NCBI RefSeq assembly: GCF_002895435.1
Contig: NZ_POYJ01000001.1
Location: 1-64,000 of the forward strand
Source: Aquimarina sediminis
Lineage (GTDB): Bacteria; Bacteroidota; Bacteroidia; Flavobacteriales; Flavobacteriaceae
Length of the DNA: 64,000 bases
Reading direction: 5' to 3'
Shown here in pieces: positions 43,019-55,081 of this stretch. The notes beneath the pieces are model-generated. The model did not search any database and was not told where the DNA came from. It saw only the letters and a list, made by a program, of their open reading frames with translations. Position numbers and translations under genes: made by a program. The stretch's first letter is position 1, and every line of letters starts with the position of its first letter.

Positions 43019-44587
43019 ATGGATAATAACATTGTATTTTTGATAGTTGCTGGAATAGCAGGGCTTGCGATAGGCTTTATCATCGCTAAAGTTCTGGAGC
43101 GTAACAAAGCATCAGAAATTATAAGAAGTGCTAAGAAAACTTCTGAAAGCATTTTGAGAGATGCTAAAAGCGAAGGAGAGACTATTAAAAAAGATAAGAT
43201 ACTACAGGCAAAAGAAAGATTTATAGAACTAAAATCAGAACATGAAAAGGTAATCTTGTCTCGTGATAAAAAAATGGCAGAAGCCGAAAAAAGAACTAGA
43301 GATAAAGAATCTCAGATTTCTAATGAGCTTTCTAAAGGGAAAAAACTTAATGCAGAATTAGAGAGTAAAATAAAGGAAAGTGATCAGCGAAAAGAATATT
43401 TAGAGAAAAAACAAAGCGAACTTAAAAAACTTCATAAAAGTCAGGTACAGCAACTAGAGGTGATATCAGGCTTATCTGCAGAAGAAGCTAGAGAACAACT
43501 TGTAGAATCCTTAAAGGCACAAGCAAAAACTGATTCAATGGCATTGATTCAGGATACAATTGAAGAGGCTAAGTTAACAGCTCAGCAAGAAGCAAAAAAG
43601 GTTATTATCAATACGATCCAAAGGATAGGAACCGAAGAGGCAATCGAAAATTGTGTTTCTGTCTTCAATATCGAGAGTGATGATGTGAAGGGTAGAATAA
43701 TTGGTAGAGAAGGAAGGAATATCAGAGCTATTGAAGCCGCTACTGGTGTCGAAATAATTGTAGATGATACTCCTGAAGCGATAATTTTATCTTGTTTTGA
43801 TTCTGTAAGAAGAGAGGTAGCTCGTTTGTCATTGCATAAGTTGGTTACAGATGGAAGGATTCACCCTGCTCGAATAGAAGAGGTGGTGAGGAAGACAAGA
43901 AAACAAATAGATGAAGAAATAATTGAAGTTGGTAAACGTACTGTAATTGATTTGGGGATACATGGTCTGCATCCTGAGTTGATTAAGACTATAGGAAGGA
44001 TGAAGTATAGGTCTTCTTATGGGCAAAATCTTTTGCAGCATTCTAGAGAAGTTGCCAAATTATGTGGTGTTATGGCTGCAGAATTAGGGTTGAATCCTAA
44101 GTTGGCTAAAAGAGCAGGATTACTTCATGATATAGGAAAAGTACCAGATACGGAAACAGAAGTGCCGCATGCTATATTGGGAATGCAATGGGCAGAAAAA
44201 TATGGAGAAAAACAAGAGGTTTGTAATGCAATAGGAGCCCATCATGATGAAGTAGAAATGACTTCTTTGATATCTCCGATAGTACAGGTTTGTGATGCTA
44301 TCAGTGGAGCTAGACCAGGAGCTAGACGTCAAGTACTGGATTCATATATACAGCGATTGAAGGATTTAGAAGGTATTGCATTTGGATTTGATGGTGTTAA
44401 GAAAGCGTATGCAATACAGGCAGGTAGAGAGCTTAGGGTTATTGTTGAAAGTGAAAAAGTGAATGATGAAAAGGCAGCAAGCCTTTCTTTTGAAATTTCT
44501 CAAAAAGTACAAACGGATATGACGTACCCTGGTCAGGTAAAAGTTACTGTGATTAGAGAAACAAGAGCTGTTAATATTGCTAAATAA
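43019..44587 (+). CDS. rny: ribonuclease Y
   Basis: A 522-residue membrane-anchored endoribonuclease that begins mRNA decay. The N-terminal membrane helix (about 5-23) is followed by a long coiled coil (about 25-200), a KH domain with [29 protein letters not shown] and an HD domain with [10 protein letters not shown] (metal-binding HD) and GAHHDEVE. All catalytic residues are present. It lies just after the 6S RNA and ends before a convergent gene with a shared terminator. Confidence 0.95.
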   Translation: MDNNIVFLIVAGIAGLAIGFIIAKVLERNKASEIIRSAKKTSESILRDAKSEGETIKKDKILQAKERFIELKSEHEKVILSRDKKMAEAEKRTRDKESQISNELSKGKKLNAELESKIKESDQRKEYLEKKQSELKKLHKSQVQQLEVISGLSAEEAREQLVESLKAQAKTDSMALIQDTIEEAKLTAQQEAKKVIINTIQRIGTEEAIENCVSVFNIESDDVKGRIIGREGRNIRAIEAATGVEIIVDDTPEAIILSCFDSVRREVARLSLHKLVTDGRIHPARIEEVVRKTRKQIDEEIIEVGKRTVIDLGIHGLHPELIKTIGRMKYRSSYGQNLLQHSREVAKLCGVMAAELGLNPKLAKRAGLLHDIGKVPDTETEVPHAILGMQWAEKYGEKQEVCNAIGAHHDEVEMTSLISPIVQVCDAISGARPGARRQVLDSYIQRLKDLEGIAFGFDGVKKAYAIQAGRELRVIVESEKVNDEKAASLSFEISQKVQTDMTYPGQVKVTVIRETRAVNIAK

Positions 44588-44608
44588 ATAGTTTAATCTA
44601 TCTTATAG

Positions 44609-44655
44609 AAAAGCGATAATGGGATAAGTAACAATCAACATTATCGCTTTTTTTT
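44609..44655 (+). terminator. terminator after rny
   Basis: AAGCGATAATG at 44611-44621 pairs perfectly with CATTATCGCTT at 44639-44649 around a 17-nt loop, followed by T residues. Confidence 0.85.
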
Positions 44656-44662
44656 ATTTTTT

Positions 44663-45040
44663 TTAGGGATTGTATTTTTTTATTAGGGCATCTTTCCATT
44701 TAAGGGCAGTTTCCATAGTTTCGAATTGAAGGAATTCTTTTCCAAAAAAAGTCTTTTCTACTTTGGTTTGCATTTTTTGCTTAGGGTCTTTGGAGACAAC
44801 TATGAAGCCAACTAGATTTTTGATTTTTGCTGTTTCTAGGTATATTGTTGGGTTTACTGCATAAGAGTGAATTCGATGTGTAATGTAGATAAAAGGTTTG
44901 TTCTTAAAATGTTTTTCTACAATTTGTAGTAGCACATCGTTATGTTCAGGTGAAACTGTCGTACCTTCTTTCATTACTGCTTTTACATAGTCATTATATA
45001 TTTCTACATAACAAAAAGAGAAATCATAAGAGGTGATCAT
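44663..45040 (-). CDS. small STAS/SpoIIAA-like protein of unknown function
   Basis: A 125-residue cytosolic protein. Its alternating strands and helices, such as NKPFIYITHRIHSYAVNP and VGFIVVSKDPKQ, suggest an STAS/SpoIIAA-like fold, but this is by eye. It lies convergent to rny, and no operon partner is evident. Function unknown. Confidence 0.6.
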   Translation of the reverse strand: MITSYDFSFCYVEIYNDYVKAVMKEGTTVSPEHNDVLLQIVEKHFKNKPFIYITHRIHSYAVNPTIYLETAKIKNLVGFIVVSKDPKQKMQTKVEKTFFGKEFLQFETMETALKWKDALIKKYNP

Positions 45041-45225
45041 TATTGGTTTATTGGTTTTTGGGTGTAAGTTTTAAGAGCCGCAATAGTATAAAAAAAGTAT
45101 TGCTTCTTTAAGCTTATAGTTTTTAAATGTTTACTGAATTACCAGTTATTAGGTGGATTAATATATTATCTTCATTGTTAGTGTGATGGGGCTGATGATG
45201 CTCTGCTCTGCTTTTTTAGGGTAAT

Positions 45226-45265
45226 AAAAAAAGCTGTTCCTTTTTTAAAAGGAACAGCTTTTTTT
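45226..45265. terminator. terminator after clpC
   Basis: A nearly 18-bp perfect stem spans 45226-45265 (AAAAAAAGCTGTTCCTTTT with its reverse complement), with U tracts possible on both strands. It ends the clpC transcript 19 bp after the stop. Confidence 0.9.
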
Positions 45266-45283
45266 GCTTGTTAAGGCATCTGA

Positions 45284-47839
45284 CTATGATTCAGTAGATT
45301 CTTCAGCCTTTTTTATATTGATGGTCAATTCGTCTGCATCTTCATCCAAATCCATAAAAATACTGTCACCTTCTTGTAATTGAGCATTTATAATCTCTTC
45401 GGCTAGAGCGTCTTCAATATATTTTTGAATGGCTCTTTTTAATGGTCTGGCGCCGTATTGCTTGTCAAAGCCTTTTTCTGTGATGTAGTCTTTGGCTTTT
45501 TCACTTAGGGATAAATCATATCCTAGACCTTTTATTCTGCCATACAGCTTATCAAGTTCGATATCTATAATCTTATGGATGTCCTCTCGTTCTAATGCAT
45601 TAAATACAATTACGTCGTCAACACGATTTAAGAACTCCGGAGCAAATGCCTTTTTCAAGGCATTTTCTATAATACCTTTGGCATAATCTTCTGCTTGAGT
45701 TTTTTTGGCAGAGGTTCCAAAACCAACACCTTGACCAAAATCTTTTAGTTTACGAGCTCCAATATTAGAGGTCATAATGATTATGGCGTTTCTAAAGTCA
45801 ATTTTACGACCTAGACTATCTGTTAAATACCCATCATCTAGTACTTGTAGCATCATGTTAAAGACATCTGGGTGCGCTTTTTCGATCTCGTCTAAAAGTA
45901 TAACAGCATAAGGTTTTCTTCTTACTTTTTCGGTAAGTTGTCCTCCTTCTTCATAACCTACATATCCTGGAGGTGCTCCAATAAGTCTTGATACAGCAAA
46001 TTTTTCCATGTACTCACTCATGTCGATACGGATAAGAGTGTCTTCACTATCAAAAAGTTCTGTTGCCAATACCTTGGCTAATTGTGTTTTTCCAACTCCG
46101 GTTTGTCCTAAGAATATAAATGAGCCTATTGGTTTATTAGGGTCTTTAAGTCCTGCTCGATTACGTTGTATAGCTTTGACAACTTTGGCAACAGCTTCAT
46201 CCTGACCAATTACTTTTCCCATAATTAGATTGGGTAGTTCAGCTAGTTTGTTGCTTTCTGTCTGGGCAATACGGTTAACTGGGATGCCAGTCATCATTGA
46301 AACTACATCGGCAACATTGTCTTCGTCAACAGTTTCTTTATGTAATTTGGATTCTTTTTCCCATTGTTCCTGAGCGGTAGCGAGTTCTTTTTCAAGATTT
46401 TTTTCATCATCCCTTAATTTTGCTGCTTCCTCGTATTTTTGCTTTTTTACAACGCTATTTTTGAGCTCTCTAACTTCTTCAAGTTTTTTCTCGAGATCAA
46501 GAATTTTCTTGGGAACATCTATATTGGTGATATGTACTCTAGATCCAGCTTCATCTAAGGCGTCAATTGCCTTGTCTGGTAAAAACCGATCTGTCATATA
46601 TCTATTTGTGAGTTTTACACAGGCTTCAATTGCTCCCGGAGTATAGATAACATTGTGATGTTCTTCGTATTTTTCCTTTATGTTATTAAGGATTTCAATT
46701 GTTTCTTCAATATTTGTTGGTTCTACAATTACTTTTTGGAAACGTCTTTCTAGAGCGCCATCTTTTTCTATATATTGGCGGTATTCGTCTAGTGTTGTGG
46801 CTCCGATGCATTGGATTTCTCCTCTTGCTAGTGCAGGTTTAAACATGTTTGAAGCATCTAAGCTACCAGTGGCGCCTCCAGCTCCAACAATGGTGTGAAT
46901 TTCATCGATAAAAAGAATAATGTCATCATTCTTTTCCAATTCATTCATGACTGCTTTCATTCGTTCTTCAAATTGACCACGATATTTGGTTCCTGCAACT
47001 AAACTTGCTAGGTCAAGAGTAACTACTCTTTTGTCAAATAATATTCGAGAAACTTTTCGCTTTACAATTCTTAAAGCCAGTCCTTCGGCAATTGCAGATT
47101 TACCTACTCCAGGTTCACCAATTAACAAAGGGTTATTCTTTTTACGTCTACTTAGTATTTGAGAAACACGTTCTATTTCTTTTGATCGTCCAACAACAGG
47201 GTCGAGTTTACCTTCTTCGGCCATGACTGTTAGATCACGTCCAAAGTTATCTAAAACTGGTGTTTTGGATTTTTTTCCGGCTTTACTTCCTCCACTTGGT
47301 GAGTTAAACGGGTTCTCTTTAGAAGAATCACCTGTCAAATCATCATCTTCAGAAAAAGATTCTGCTTTTGGGTGATCCATATATTCATCTTCGTTGGCTA
47401 TCATAAACTTAAATTGGTCTTTAACGTTATCGTAATCAACTTTTAAACGATTTAAAAGCTTTGTAGTTGGGTCGTTTTCATTTCTTAAAATACATAGTAA
47501 AAGGTGAGCTGTATTAATAGAGGAGCTTTGGAATAGTTTTGCTTCCAAAAAAGTAGTTTTTAATGCTCTTTCTGCTTGCCTTGTTAAATGTAGATTTTTT
47601 TTCTCATTAGTGGCGACCGCTATGCTGGGATTCGCCGGACTAAGAATCTCAACTTTTCTCCTTAGATTCGTTAGATCAATATCCAACGCATCCAGAATAC
47701 TAATTGCTTTTCCACTTCCATCACGTAGTAATCCTAACATAAGATGTTCTGTACCAATAAAGTCATGCCCTAGTCTAAGGGCTTCTTCTTTACTGTATGC
47801 AATAACATCTTTGACTCTAGGTGAAAAATTATCATCCAT
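45284..47839 (-). CDS. clpC: ATP-dependent Clp protease ATP-binding subunit ClpC
   Basis: An 851-residue Hsp100 unfoldase that feeds proteins to ClpP. It has an N-terminal double Clp_N repeat (about 1-150), first AAA+ domain with Walker [10 protein letters not shown] and Walker [10 protein letters not shown], a UVR-like coiled middle domain ([32 protein letters not shown]), second AAA+ domain with GQTGVGKTQ and [11 protein letters not shown], and a ClpB_D2-small C-terminus. An acidic linker (about 160-185) between the N domain and AAA1 is longer than in B. subtilis. McsB is not seen here. Confidence 0.95.
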   Translation of the reverse strand: MDDNFSPRVKDVIAYSKEEALRLGHDFIGTEHLMLGLLRDGSGKAISILDALDIDLTNLRRKVEILSPANPSIAVATNEKKNLHLTRQAERALKTTFLEAKLFQSSSINTAHLLLCILRNENDPTTKLLNRLKVDYDNVKDQFKFMIANEDEYMDHPKAESFSEDDDLTGDSSKENPFNSPSGGSKAGKKSKTPVLDNFGRDLTVMAEEGKLDPVVGRSKEIERVSQILSRRKKNNPLLIGEPGVGKSAIAEGLALRIVKRKVSRILFDKRVVTLDLASLVAGTKYRGQFEERMKAVMNELEKNDDIILFIDEIHTIVGAGGATGSLDASNMFKPALARGEIQCIGATTLDEYRQYIEKDGALERRFQKVIVEPTNIEETIEILNNIKEKYEEHHNVIYTPGAIEACVKLTNRYMTDRFLPDKAIDALDEAGSRVHITNIDVPKKILDLEKKLEEVRELKNSVVKKQKYEEAAKLRDDEKNLEKELATAQEQWEKESKLHKETVDEDNVADVVSMMTGIPVNRIAQTESNKLAELPNLIMGKVIGQDEAVAKVVKAIQRNRAGLKDPNKPIGSFIFLGQTGVGKTQLAKVLATELFDSEDTLIRIDMSEYMEKFAVSRLIGAPPGYVGYEEGGQLTEKVRRKPYAVILLDEIEKAHPDVFNMMLQVLDDGYLTDSLGRKIDFRNAIIIMTSNIGARKLKDFGQGVGFGTSAKKTQAEDYAKGIIENALKKAFAPEFLNRVDDVIVFNALEREDIHKIIDIELDKLYGRIKGLGYDLSLSEKAKDYITEKGFDKQYGARPLKRAIQKYIEDALAEEIINAQLQEGDSIFMDLDEDADELTINIKKAEESTES

Positions 47840-48216
47840 AATAATTATTATCTTTCTTTTTCTTTATAACTAAAATAGTAATTTTTAGAATTACATTGAC
47901 AAAAATTATTCCTTTTTTAATCGAGAAAGAATATATGTATTTTTGACAGTAGGATATTTTGTCTAGTAATTTTAACTTTTCAAAAAACATTGGTTAATGA
48001 TACAGTGTCATTATTGATGCTTTTTTACTTCAATATGGTAAATAGACAAAAAAAGCTTTAATAATCAAAACCTAATATTACAGACTTATTAACTATATAT
48101 ATGCTTTGAATTGTTAATAAATTACGTATATTACATAGAGAATAAGCTGTTAAAACCGTCTTAATTTGCTTAAATTAGCGCGTTTAATTAATCAATTTTA
48201 GAATAAAATAATTTTT
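47840..48216. other. divergent promoter region of clpC and gyrA
   Basis: This AT-rich 377-bp gap between divergent clpC and gyrA must hold both promoters. No perfect TAnnTTTG box was found; TTAATTTG near 48162-48170 is a partial match for gyrA. No CIRCE or CtsR operator was recognised upstream of clpC. No gene was seen. Confidence 0.4.
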
Positions 48217-50760
48217 ATGGCTGAAGGAGAAAAGCTTATACCTATCAATATAGAAGATGAGATGAAGTCTGCATACATTGATTACTCAATGTCAGTAATA
48301 GTATCTCGGGCGCTACCAGATGTTAGGGATGGTCTTAAACCTGTACATAGACGTGTTTTGTACGGTATGTATGAATTAGGGGTTAAGGCAAATAGCGCTC
48401 ATAAGAAATCTGCAAGAATTGTAGGAGAAGTACTTGGTAAGTATCACCCGCATGGTGATACCTCAGTGTATGATACTATGGTTCGTATGGCTCAAGAATG
48501 GAGTTTGAGATATATGTTAGTCGATGGTCAGGGTAACTTCGGTTCTGTAGATGGGGATAGTCCAGCTGCAATGCGTTATACAGAAGCAAGAATGCGCAAG
48601 ATATCTGAGGATATGTTGGCAGATATAGAAAAAGAAACTGTAGATCATACATTCAACTTTGATGATACTTTGCAGGAACCTACAGTATTGCCAACCAGAG
48701 TTCCTGGATTATTAATTAATGGAGCGTCTGGTATTGCGGTAGGTATGGCTACTAATATGCCGCCTCATAATTTGAGTGAAGTTGTAGATGGTACTGTAGC
48801 GTATATTGAGAACAATGATATTGAAATTGATGAGCTTATACAATATATTAAGGCGCCTGACTTTCCTACAGGAGGAACAATATATGGATATGATGGAGTA
48901 AGAGAGGCGTTTAAAACTGGTAGAGGTAGAGTTGTAATACGTGCCAAAGCAAGTTTTGAGGAAGTTAATGGTAGAGAATGTATTATTGTTAGCGAAATTC
49001 CTTATCAGGTGAATAAGGCAGATATGATTAAAAAAACTGCCGATCTTGTAAATGACAAGAAAATTGATGGAATTTCTACAATACGTGATGAGTCTGATAG
49101 AAAAGGGATGCGTATTGTATATGTATTAAAGCGAGATGCTATACCAAACATTGTTTTAAATCTTTTATATAAGTATACAGCATTACAATCTTCTTTTAGT
49201 GTAAATAATATTGCACTTGTTAATGGTAGACCGCAGTTGTTGAATGTTAAAGAAATGATTCATCATTTTGTAGAACATAGACACGAAGTAGTTGTTCGCC
49301 GTACGAAGTATGAATTAAGAAAGGCAGAAGAAAGAGCTCATATATTAGAAGGTTTAATTATTGCTTCTGATAATATCGATGAAGTGATAGCGCTGATTCG
49401 TTCTTCATCTAATGCAGATGAAGCTCGTGAAAAATTGATAAAAAGATTCGAACTTTCTGAGATACAGGCAAAAGCAATCGTAGAAATGCGTTTGAGACAG
49501 CTTACAGGTCTGGAACAGGATAAGTTGCGTGCAGAGTATGATGAATTGATGAAGACTATCGAAGATCTTAAGGATATCTTAGATAAGAAGGAACGAAGAA
49601 TGGAAATCATCAAAGAAGAACTTCAAGAAGTTAAAGATAAATATGGAGATGAGCGCCGTTCGCAAATAGAATATGCCGGAGGAGATTTGAGTATTGAGGA
49701 TATGATCCCTGATGAAAAAGTTGTAATTACGATTTCGCATGCTGGATATATAAAAAGAACATCTCTTAATGAATATAAAAAGCAGAATAGAGGAGGAGTT
49801 GGTCAAAAAGGTAGTACTACACGAAATGAGGACTTTTTAGAGCACTTGTTTGTGGGTACTAATCATCAATATATGCTTTTCTTTACTCAAAAAGGGAAAT
49901 GTTTCTGGATGAGAGTATATGAAATACCTGAAGGTAGTAAGACCTCTAAAGGTAGAGCAATTCAGAATTTGATTAATATTCATAATGATGATAAAGTAAA
50001 AGCATTTATTTGTACTCAGGATCTTAAAGATGAGGAATATATCAATTCTCATTATGTCATTATGGCAACGAAAAAAGGTCAGGTCAAAAAGACATCTTTA
50101 GAACAGTATTCGAGACCAAGAACAAATGGTATAAATGCTATTACTATAAAGGATAATGATGAACTTCTTGAAGCTAAACTAACAGATGGAAAAAGCCAAG
50201 TAATGCTGGCAGTAAAATCTGGTAAAGCTATTCGATTTGAAGAAGAGAAGACTAGACCAATGGGTCGCGGAGCTTCGGGAGTAAGAGGGATACGATTGGC
50301 AGATGATAAGGATGAAGTAATAGGAATGGTAGCCGTAAACGAAATGGATAGTAATATTCTTGTTGTTTCAGAAAATGGATATGGAAAGCGTTCTAAATTA
50401 GAGGATTATAGGGTAACTAATCGAGGAGGTAAAGGAGTTAAGACAATTTCTGTTACTGATAAAACAGGAAGCTTGGTAGCTATTAAAAATGTGACCGATC
50501 TGGATGATCTTATGATTATCAATAAATCCGGAATTGCGATTCGATTGGCTGTCGAAGATCTACGCGTTATGGGACGCGCAACACAAGGTGTTCGCCTTAT
50601 TAATTTAAAAGGTAAAGATTCTATTGCGGCTGTAGCAAAAGTTATGCATGATGAAGATGATATTGATCAGGATGAGAATATTGAGGATGTTGAAGCATCT
50701 AATGTAGATCCTGATACCGCCACTGATGGCACGAATATTGATAATGAAACCAAACAATAA
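48217..50760 (+). CDS. gyrA: DNA gyrase subunit A
   Basis: An 847-residue type II topoisomerase subunit. The winged-helix/tower region has the catalytic tyrosine Y121 in [10 protein letters not shown] and the quinolone region [15 protein letters not shown] with T82 and D86. The C-terminal beta-pinwheel has six repeats; the GyrA-box position reads QNRGGVG rather than the classical QRRGGKG. An acidic tail (about 815-847) ends the protein. Thr at 82 is, as far as I recall, the flavobacterial wild type. The gene is followed by a TPR gene 26 bp away. Confidence 0.95.
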   Translation: MAEGEKLIPINIEDEMKSAYIDYSMSVIVSRALPDVRDGLKPVHRRVLYGMYELGVKANSAHKKSARIVGEVLGKYHPHGDTSVYDTMVRMAQEWSLRYMLVDGQGNFGSVDGDSPAAMRYTEARMRKISEDMLADIEKETVDHTFNFDDTLQEPTVLPTRVPGLLINGASGIAVGMATNMPPHNLSEVVDGTVAYIENNDIEIDELIQYIKAPDFPTGGTIYGYDGVREAFKTGRGRVVIRAKASFEEVNGRECIIVSEIPYQVNKADMIKKTADLVNDKKIDGISTIRDESDRKGMRIVYVLKRDAIPNIVLNLLYKYTALQSSFSVNNIALVNGRPQLLNVKEMIHHFVEHRHEVVVRRTKYELRKAEERAHILEGLIIASDNIDEVIALIRSSSNADEAREKLIKRFELSEIQAKAIVEMRLRQLTGLEQDKLRAEYDELMKTIEDLKDILDKKERRMEIIKEELQEVKDKYGDERRSQIEYAGGDLSIEDMIPDEKVVITISHAGYIKRTSLNEYKKQNRGGVGQKGSTTRNEDFLEHLFVGTNHQYMLFFTQKGKCFWMRVYEIPEGSKTSKGRAIQNLINIHNDDKVKAFICTQDLKDEEYINSHYVIMATKKGQVKKTSLEQYSRPRTNGINAITIKDNDELLEAKLTDGKSQVMLAVKSGKAIRFEEEKTRPMGRGASGVRGIRLADDKDEVIGMVAVNEMDSNILVVSENGYGKRSKLEDYRVTNRGGKGVKTISVTDKTGSLVAIKNVTDLDDLMIINKSGIAIRLAVEDLRVMGRATQGVRLINLKGKDSIAAVAKVMHDEDDIDQDENIEDVEASNVDPDTATDGTNIDNETKQ

Positions 50761-50786
50761 TTAAAATACAATAAAAAAACTAAGTA

Positions 50787-52061
50787 ATGAAGACTAAATT
50801 TATCGTGGTACTGTTTTTAGCTGTAAGTGCTGTAGGATTTTCTCAAAAACAGGAATTAAAATCTGCACAGAAGGCTCTTAAGTCTGGTAATATGGATGCG
50901 GCTAGTGAGGCATTAAAGTCTGCCGAAGGCTTATTAGATGCAGCTGATGAAAAAATGAAAGCGCAGTATTATTTTCTTAAAGGTCAGGTTTTAGCTTCTT
51001 CTGCAGGAGATTCTTTAGAAAAAATTGAAGGAGCGGCCAATGCTTATATGAAAACAGTTGAAATAGAAAAAGCTGGAGGAGGTTCTAAGTATGGTGCAAA
51101 TGCAACTCAAAAATTACAATTATTACGCCAGTCTTTGATTGAAAATGCAATTAAAGATCAGAATGTAAAAAACTATAAGGGTGCTTCTGAAAAACTGTAT
51201 TTAGGGTACAAAACAAATAAAGCTGATACTACTTACTTGTATTATGCTGCGGGTAATGCTGTTAATGGAAAGCATTATGACGAAGCTCTAAAATACTATA
51301 GTGAATTAAAAGAACTTGGATTTAGCGGTGTACAAGAAGAATTTGTTGCTACTAATAAAGAGACAGGAAAAGTTGAAGTTTTTGATTCAAAACAAACAAG
51401 AGATCTTTCTGTAAAATCTGGATCTTATATCAAACCATTAGCACGTAAGTCTGAATCTAGAAAGGGTGAAATAGCAAAGAACATCGCTTTAATTTATATG
51501 AGCCAAGGAAAAGATGAAGAAGCTATAGCGGCAATAGAAGATGCAAAAAAGGAAAATCCGGAGGATTCTACCTTAATGCAGGCAGAAGCAGATCTTCATT
51601 ACAAATTGGGTAATGTAGCAAAGTATAAGGAGATAATGGAAAAAATCGTTGCAAACGATCCAGAAAACCCTGATTTATTATATAATTTAGGTGTTAGTGC
51701 ATCTCGTCTTGGAGATAATGAGCAGGCACTTGGATATTATAAGAAATCATTAGAGCTAAGACCAGATTATGCATCTGCTCAAATTAATATTGCTTCAATT
51801 CTTTTAGGAGGAGAAACTAAAATTGTTGATGAAATGAATGGTTTAGGAACATCTTCAAAAGATAATGCTAGATATGAAGAGTTAAAGCAAAAAAGAGAAG
51901 ATTTATATAAAAGTGCAGTTCCTTATCTTGAAGGTGCTTTAAAAAACCAGCCCGACAATGTTGAAGCTGTGCGTACTTTAATGAATATATTCTATCAGCT
52001 TGATGATCCTAAAGCGGATAAAATGAAGAATAAGCTAAAAGCTTTAGAAGGAGGTAACTAG
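50787..52061 (+). CDS. exported TPR repeat protein
   Basis: A 424-residue protein with a signal peptide (about 1-19, AVGFSQ). It has two groups of TPR-like repeats (about 20-210 and 230-420), including PDLLYNLGVSASRLGDNEQALGYYKKSLELRPDYASAQINIASI. It lies 26 bp after gyrA on the same strand, which is a conserved order in flavobacteria. A periplasmic scaffold role is likely, but the partner is unknown. Confidence 0.78.
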   Translation: MKTKFIVVLFLAVSAVGFSQKQELKSAQKALKSGNMDAASEALKSAEGLLDAADEKMKAQYYFLKGQVLASSAGDSLEKIEGAANAYMKTVEIEKAGGGSKYGANATQKLQLLRQSLIENAIKDQNVKNYKGASEKLYLGYKTNKADTTYLYYAAGNAVNGKHYDEALKYYSELKELGFSGVQEEFVATNKETGKVEVFDSKQTRDLSVKSGSYIKPLARKSESRKGEIAKNIALIYMSQGKDEEAIAAIEDAKKENPEDSTLMQAEADLHYKLGNVAKYKEIMEKIVANDPENPDLLYNLGVSASRLGDNEQALGYYKKSLELRPDYASAQINIASILLGGETKIVDEMNGLGTSSKDNARYEELKQKREDLYKSAVPYLEGALKNQPDNVEAVRTLMNIFYQLDDPKADKMKNKLKALEGGN

Positions 52062-52084
52062 TATCTAAGCTTACAGCAATCATA

Positions 52085-52120
52085 AAAAAAACCGGAATAG
52101 TACTCTATTCCGGTTTTTTT
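52085..52120 (+). terminator. terminator after the gyrA-TPR genes
   Basis: AAAAAAACCGGAATAG at 52085-52100 pairs perfectly with CTATTCCGGTTTTTTT at 52105-52120 around TACT. Confidence 0.92.
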
Positions 52121-52306
52121 ATACCCTTCCTTTAGAGTTTTTACTATGATTTTTAGATTATTCCTCATTTCTATTAGGTTAAGAAGTACCACATATAGTG
52201 TACCTGGATTACGTTACTGGTTAATCATAGCGACTCAATTTTGTGAAGACTCTTTTTTAGATACGAGTAGATATAGATCGTAGTGTACTTAGTAATTATC
52301 ATAATG

Positions 52307-52340
52307 TAAAAGAGACTGCTTAGAAAAACAGTCTCTTTTA
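52307..52340 (-). terminator. terminator after pheT
   Basis: AAAAGAGACTG at 52308-52318 pairs with CAGTCTCTTTT at 52329-52339. On the minus strand it ends in a U tract, so it fits termination downstream of pheT. Confidence 0.75.
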
Positions 52341-52411
52341 AAATATTGTACTTCAAGTGAATCTAAACTATGCAGGTAGATTACAAGCTCTTTTTTTTTG
52401 TTGTAGTAACC

Positions 52412-54838
52412 TTATCTGAGTTCTGCTCCCAACTTACTTTCAAAATTATGTTGTAACTTATTCATAATTTTGTCTATTTGCTTATCCGTAAGTGTTTTCT
52501 TTTCATCTTGTAGTGTAAAACTTACTGCATATGATTTTTTTCCACTAGGTAAATTAGCTCCTTGATAAACATCAAAAAGATTAATGCCTTTTAGAAGCTG
52601 CTTTTCGGTTTGTTTTGCTATTGTATGAATTTCTTCAAATTTCACAGAGTCGTCCAGTAGAAGAGCAAAATCTCGTCGTACCTCAGGAAACTTTGGTATA
52701 TCTGTATACTTGATTTTGTTATACTTGATATATTCTAATATAGTGTCCCAATTAAAATCGGCATACAATACTTCTTGGGATATGGAAAAATGCTTTAACA
52801 CGGACTTTTTTACAATTCCAAAATCTACTAATGCAGCCTTACCAATACTTAGCGAAAGACCTTCCGCAAATAAATCATTTGATATAGGCGATGTTTTTAG
52901 TTTAGTTAGTCCAAGGCGTTCTAGAACAGAGGATACAATACCTTTTAGATAAAAGAAATTACTTGGGTTTGTTTTTACATTCCAAGTTTCTTTTGATCGG
53001 TTTCCTGTGATAAGAATACTTAGGTGTTTATTTTCGATTCTACCACTTTCGTAACTATGGTATGTTTTTCCAAACTCATATAATTTGAGGTCAGTACGTT
53101 TTCTGTTGCTGTTATATGATATAGCTTCTAAACCAGAAAAAAGCATAGATTGTCTCATAACAGCCAGATCATTGCTTAACGGGTTGAGCATTTCTATATT
53201 ATTTTGCTCATTTAATTGTTCACTAAGGTTAATATATTCTGGAGTAGTAAGTGAGTTGGCTAGCATCTCATTAAACCCTTGACCTACTAATTGATTTGAT
53301 ATAGTATTTTGCACATTATGATCAGCAAATTTATCAATATTAGAGATTGAGGCATTTAATTTTTGCGTAAAACCAATATTGTTGTAGCCATAGACACGAA
53401 GTATTTCTTCAATAACATCGGCTTCTCTTTGTACATCATTTCTATATGCCGGGATAGTAAGACCTATTCCTATTTCTGTTACACTATTTATTTTAATATC
53501 TAATGAAGTAAGGATACGTTTAATTGTTTCTTGAGGAAGTTCTTCACCTATTAATTTTGTGGCATTTTCAAAAGATAAGAATACTTGAAAATCTTCAATC
53601 TTCTTCGGGTATAAATCTAAAATCTCACTGGATATATTTCCTCCTGCGAGATCTTGTATTAATAAAGCTGCTCTTTTTAATGCATATTCTGTAATATTAG
53701 GATCTATACCACGCTCAAATCTAAAAGATGCATCTGTATTTAAGCCATGTCTCTTTGCGGTTTTACGAATGCTCACAGGGTTAAAATACGCACTTTCTAA
53801 GAAAATTGAAGTTGTGGTTTCTGTTACACCAGAATTTACTCCTCCAAAAACACCTGCAATACAAAGTGGTTTTACTGCATCACAGATCATAAGGTCTTCT
53901 TCGTGTAGTGTTCTTTCTACCTCATCAAGAGTAGTAAAAGTTGTACCCGCTTCAACAGTCTTTACTTCAATCTTACTCCCTTCTATATAATGAGCATCAA
54001 AAGCATGTAGAGGTTGCCCCAATTCATGTAAAACATAATTAGTAACATCTACAACATTGTTTTTTGGAGTAATTCCAATCGCTTTTAGCCTGTGTTGTAA
54101 CCAAGCTGGAGATTCTTTAACTTTAATATCCGATATAGTAACTCCACAATATCTAGGTGCCAGATCTGCATTCTTTACTTCGATATCAATTTTGTTTAAC
54201 CGGTTTTCAACTCTAAAACTACTCACTGAAGGAGTGATGAGTTCCAAATTGAGATCTTGTTGTTGCAATCCTGCTTTAAGATCACGTGCTGTACCCCAAT
54301 GACTCATCGCATCTGCGCGATTAGGGGTAAGTCCTATTTCAAATACTTGGTCATTTTCGATATCAAATATTTCTGCTGCCTTTGTTCCTACAGAGAAATC
54401 AGAGTTTAGAACCATAATCCCATCATGGCTTTTTCCTAATCCAAGCTCATCTTCTGCGCAGATCATTCCATGGCTTTCTTCGCCTCTAATTTTACCTTTT
54501 TTTATAACCCATTCTTTCCCGTTTTCGTCATATAGTTTTGTGCCAATAGTTGCAACAGGGACTTTTTGCCCGGCAGCAACATTAGGAGCACCACAAACAA
54601 TCTGAACAGGTTCGCCATTGCCCAAATCTACCCGGGTAACTTTTAACTTGTCAGCGTTAGGGTGTTTTTCACAAGAGAGGACCTGTCCAACAACAACACC
54701 TTCTAATCCCCCTTTTACACTTTGATAGGACTCTATTCCCTCAATCTCCAAACCTAAATCCGTAAGGAGCTCTCCTGTTTTTTCTGCATCCCAATCGAGA
54801 TTAATAAATTGCTTCAGCCAGTTGTATGAAATCTTCAT
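52412..54838 (-). CDS. pheT: phenylalanine--tRNA ligase beta subunit
   Basis: An 808-residue subunit of the alpha2-beta2 synthetase. It has an N-terminal tRNA-binding (EMAP/OB) domain (about 40-155) with VVVGQVLSCEKHPNADKLKV, the B3/B4 editing domain with SAYFNPVSIRKTAKRHGLNTDASFRFERGID, a B5 domain, the catalytic-like core with FPEVRRDFALLLD and a C-terminal ferredoxin-fold anticodon-binding domain (SYAVSFTLQDEKKTLTD). pheS is not next to it, as is usual for this phylum. Confidence 0.94.
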   Translation of the reverse strand: MKISYNWLKQFINLDWDAEKTGELLTDLGLEIEGIESYQSVKGGLEGVVVGQVLSCEKHPNADKLKVTRVDLGNGEPVQIVCGAPNVAAGQKVPVATIGTKLYDENGKEWVIKKGKIRGEESHGMICAEDELGLGKSHDGIMVLNSDFSVGTKAAEIFDIENDQVFEIGLTPNRADAMSHWGTARDLKAGLQQQDLNLELITPSVSSFRVENRLNKIDIEVKNADLAPRYCGVTISDIKVKESPAWLQHRLKAIGITPKNNVVDVTNYVLHELGQPLHAFDAHYIEGSKIEVKTVEAGTTFTTLDEVERTLHEEDLMICDAVKPLCIAGVFGGVNSGVTETTTSIFLESAYFNPVSIRKTAKRHGLNTDASFRFERGIDPNITEYALKRAALLIQDLAGGNISSEILDLYPKKIEDFQVFLSFENATKLIGEELPQETIKRILTSLDIKINSVTEIGIGLTIPAYRNDVQREADVIEEILRVYGYNNIGFTQKLNASISNIDKFADHNVQNTISNQLVGQGFNEMLANSLTTPEYINLSEQLNEQNNIEMLNPLSNDLAVMRQSMLFSGLEAISYNSNRKRTDLKLYEFGKTYHSYESGRIENKHLSILITGNRSKETWNVKTNPSNFFYLKGIVSSVLERLGLTKLKTSPISNDLFAEGLSLSIGKAALVDFGIVKKSVLKHFSISQEVLYADFNWDTILEYIKYNKIKYTDIPKFPEVRRDFALLLDDSVKFEEIHTIAKQTEKQLLKGINLFDVYQGANLPSGKKSYAVSFTLQDEKKTLTDKQIDKIMNKLQHNFESKLGAELR

Positions 54839-55081
54839 TTGTGATCATTCTAAATTCAGTTGGTAAAGATAATATATTGGGTAGAGGATACAAACTAGAA
54901 CGATCTTATCTTCGTAAAAAAGGCTGGCAGGGATAGCATTTGTCAAAAAGGCAATATATGAAATCCAAGATAAAACAAAACATCTTTTTTAAACAAAAGT
55001 GCTTATATAGAGGAGGTTAAAATCGATATGTTAAATAAAAAATGTATATTTATTTATCATACAAAAATTAACTAAAAAATT

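Larger units (their letters stand above)
52062..52411. other. intergenic region between convergent genes
   Basis: This 350-bp stretch separates the TPR gene from pheT. It carries a terminator near each end (52085-52120 and 52307-52340). The middle 185 bp shows no gene or recognisable motif. Confidence 0.5.

Noticed and set aside
48454..48480. Threonine at the GyrA quinolone position (T82) as a resistance mutation
   Set aside because: Thr at this place is, from established work on flavobacterial GyrA, the normal residue; the substitutions linked with resistance replace it.
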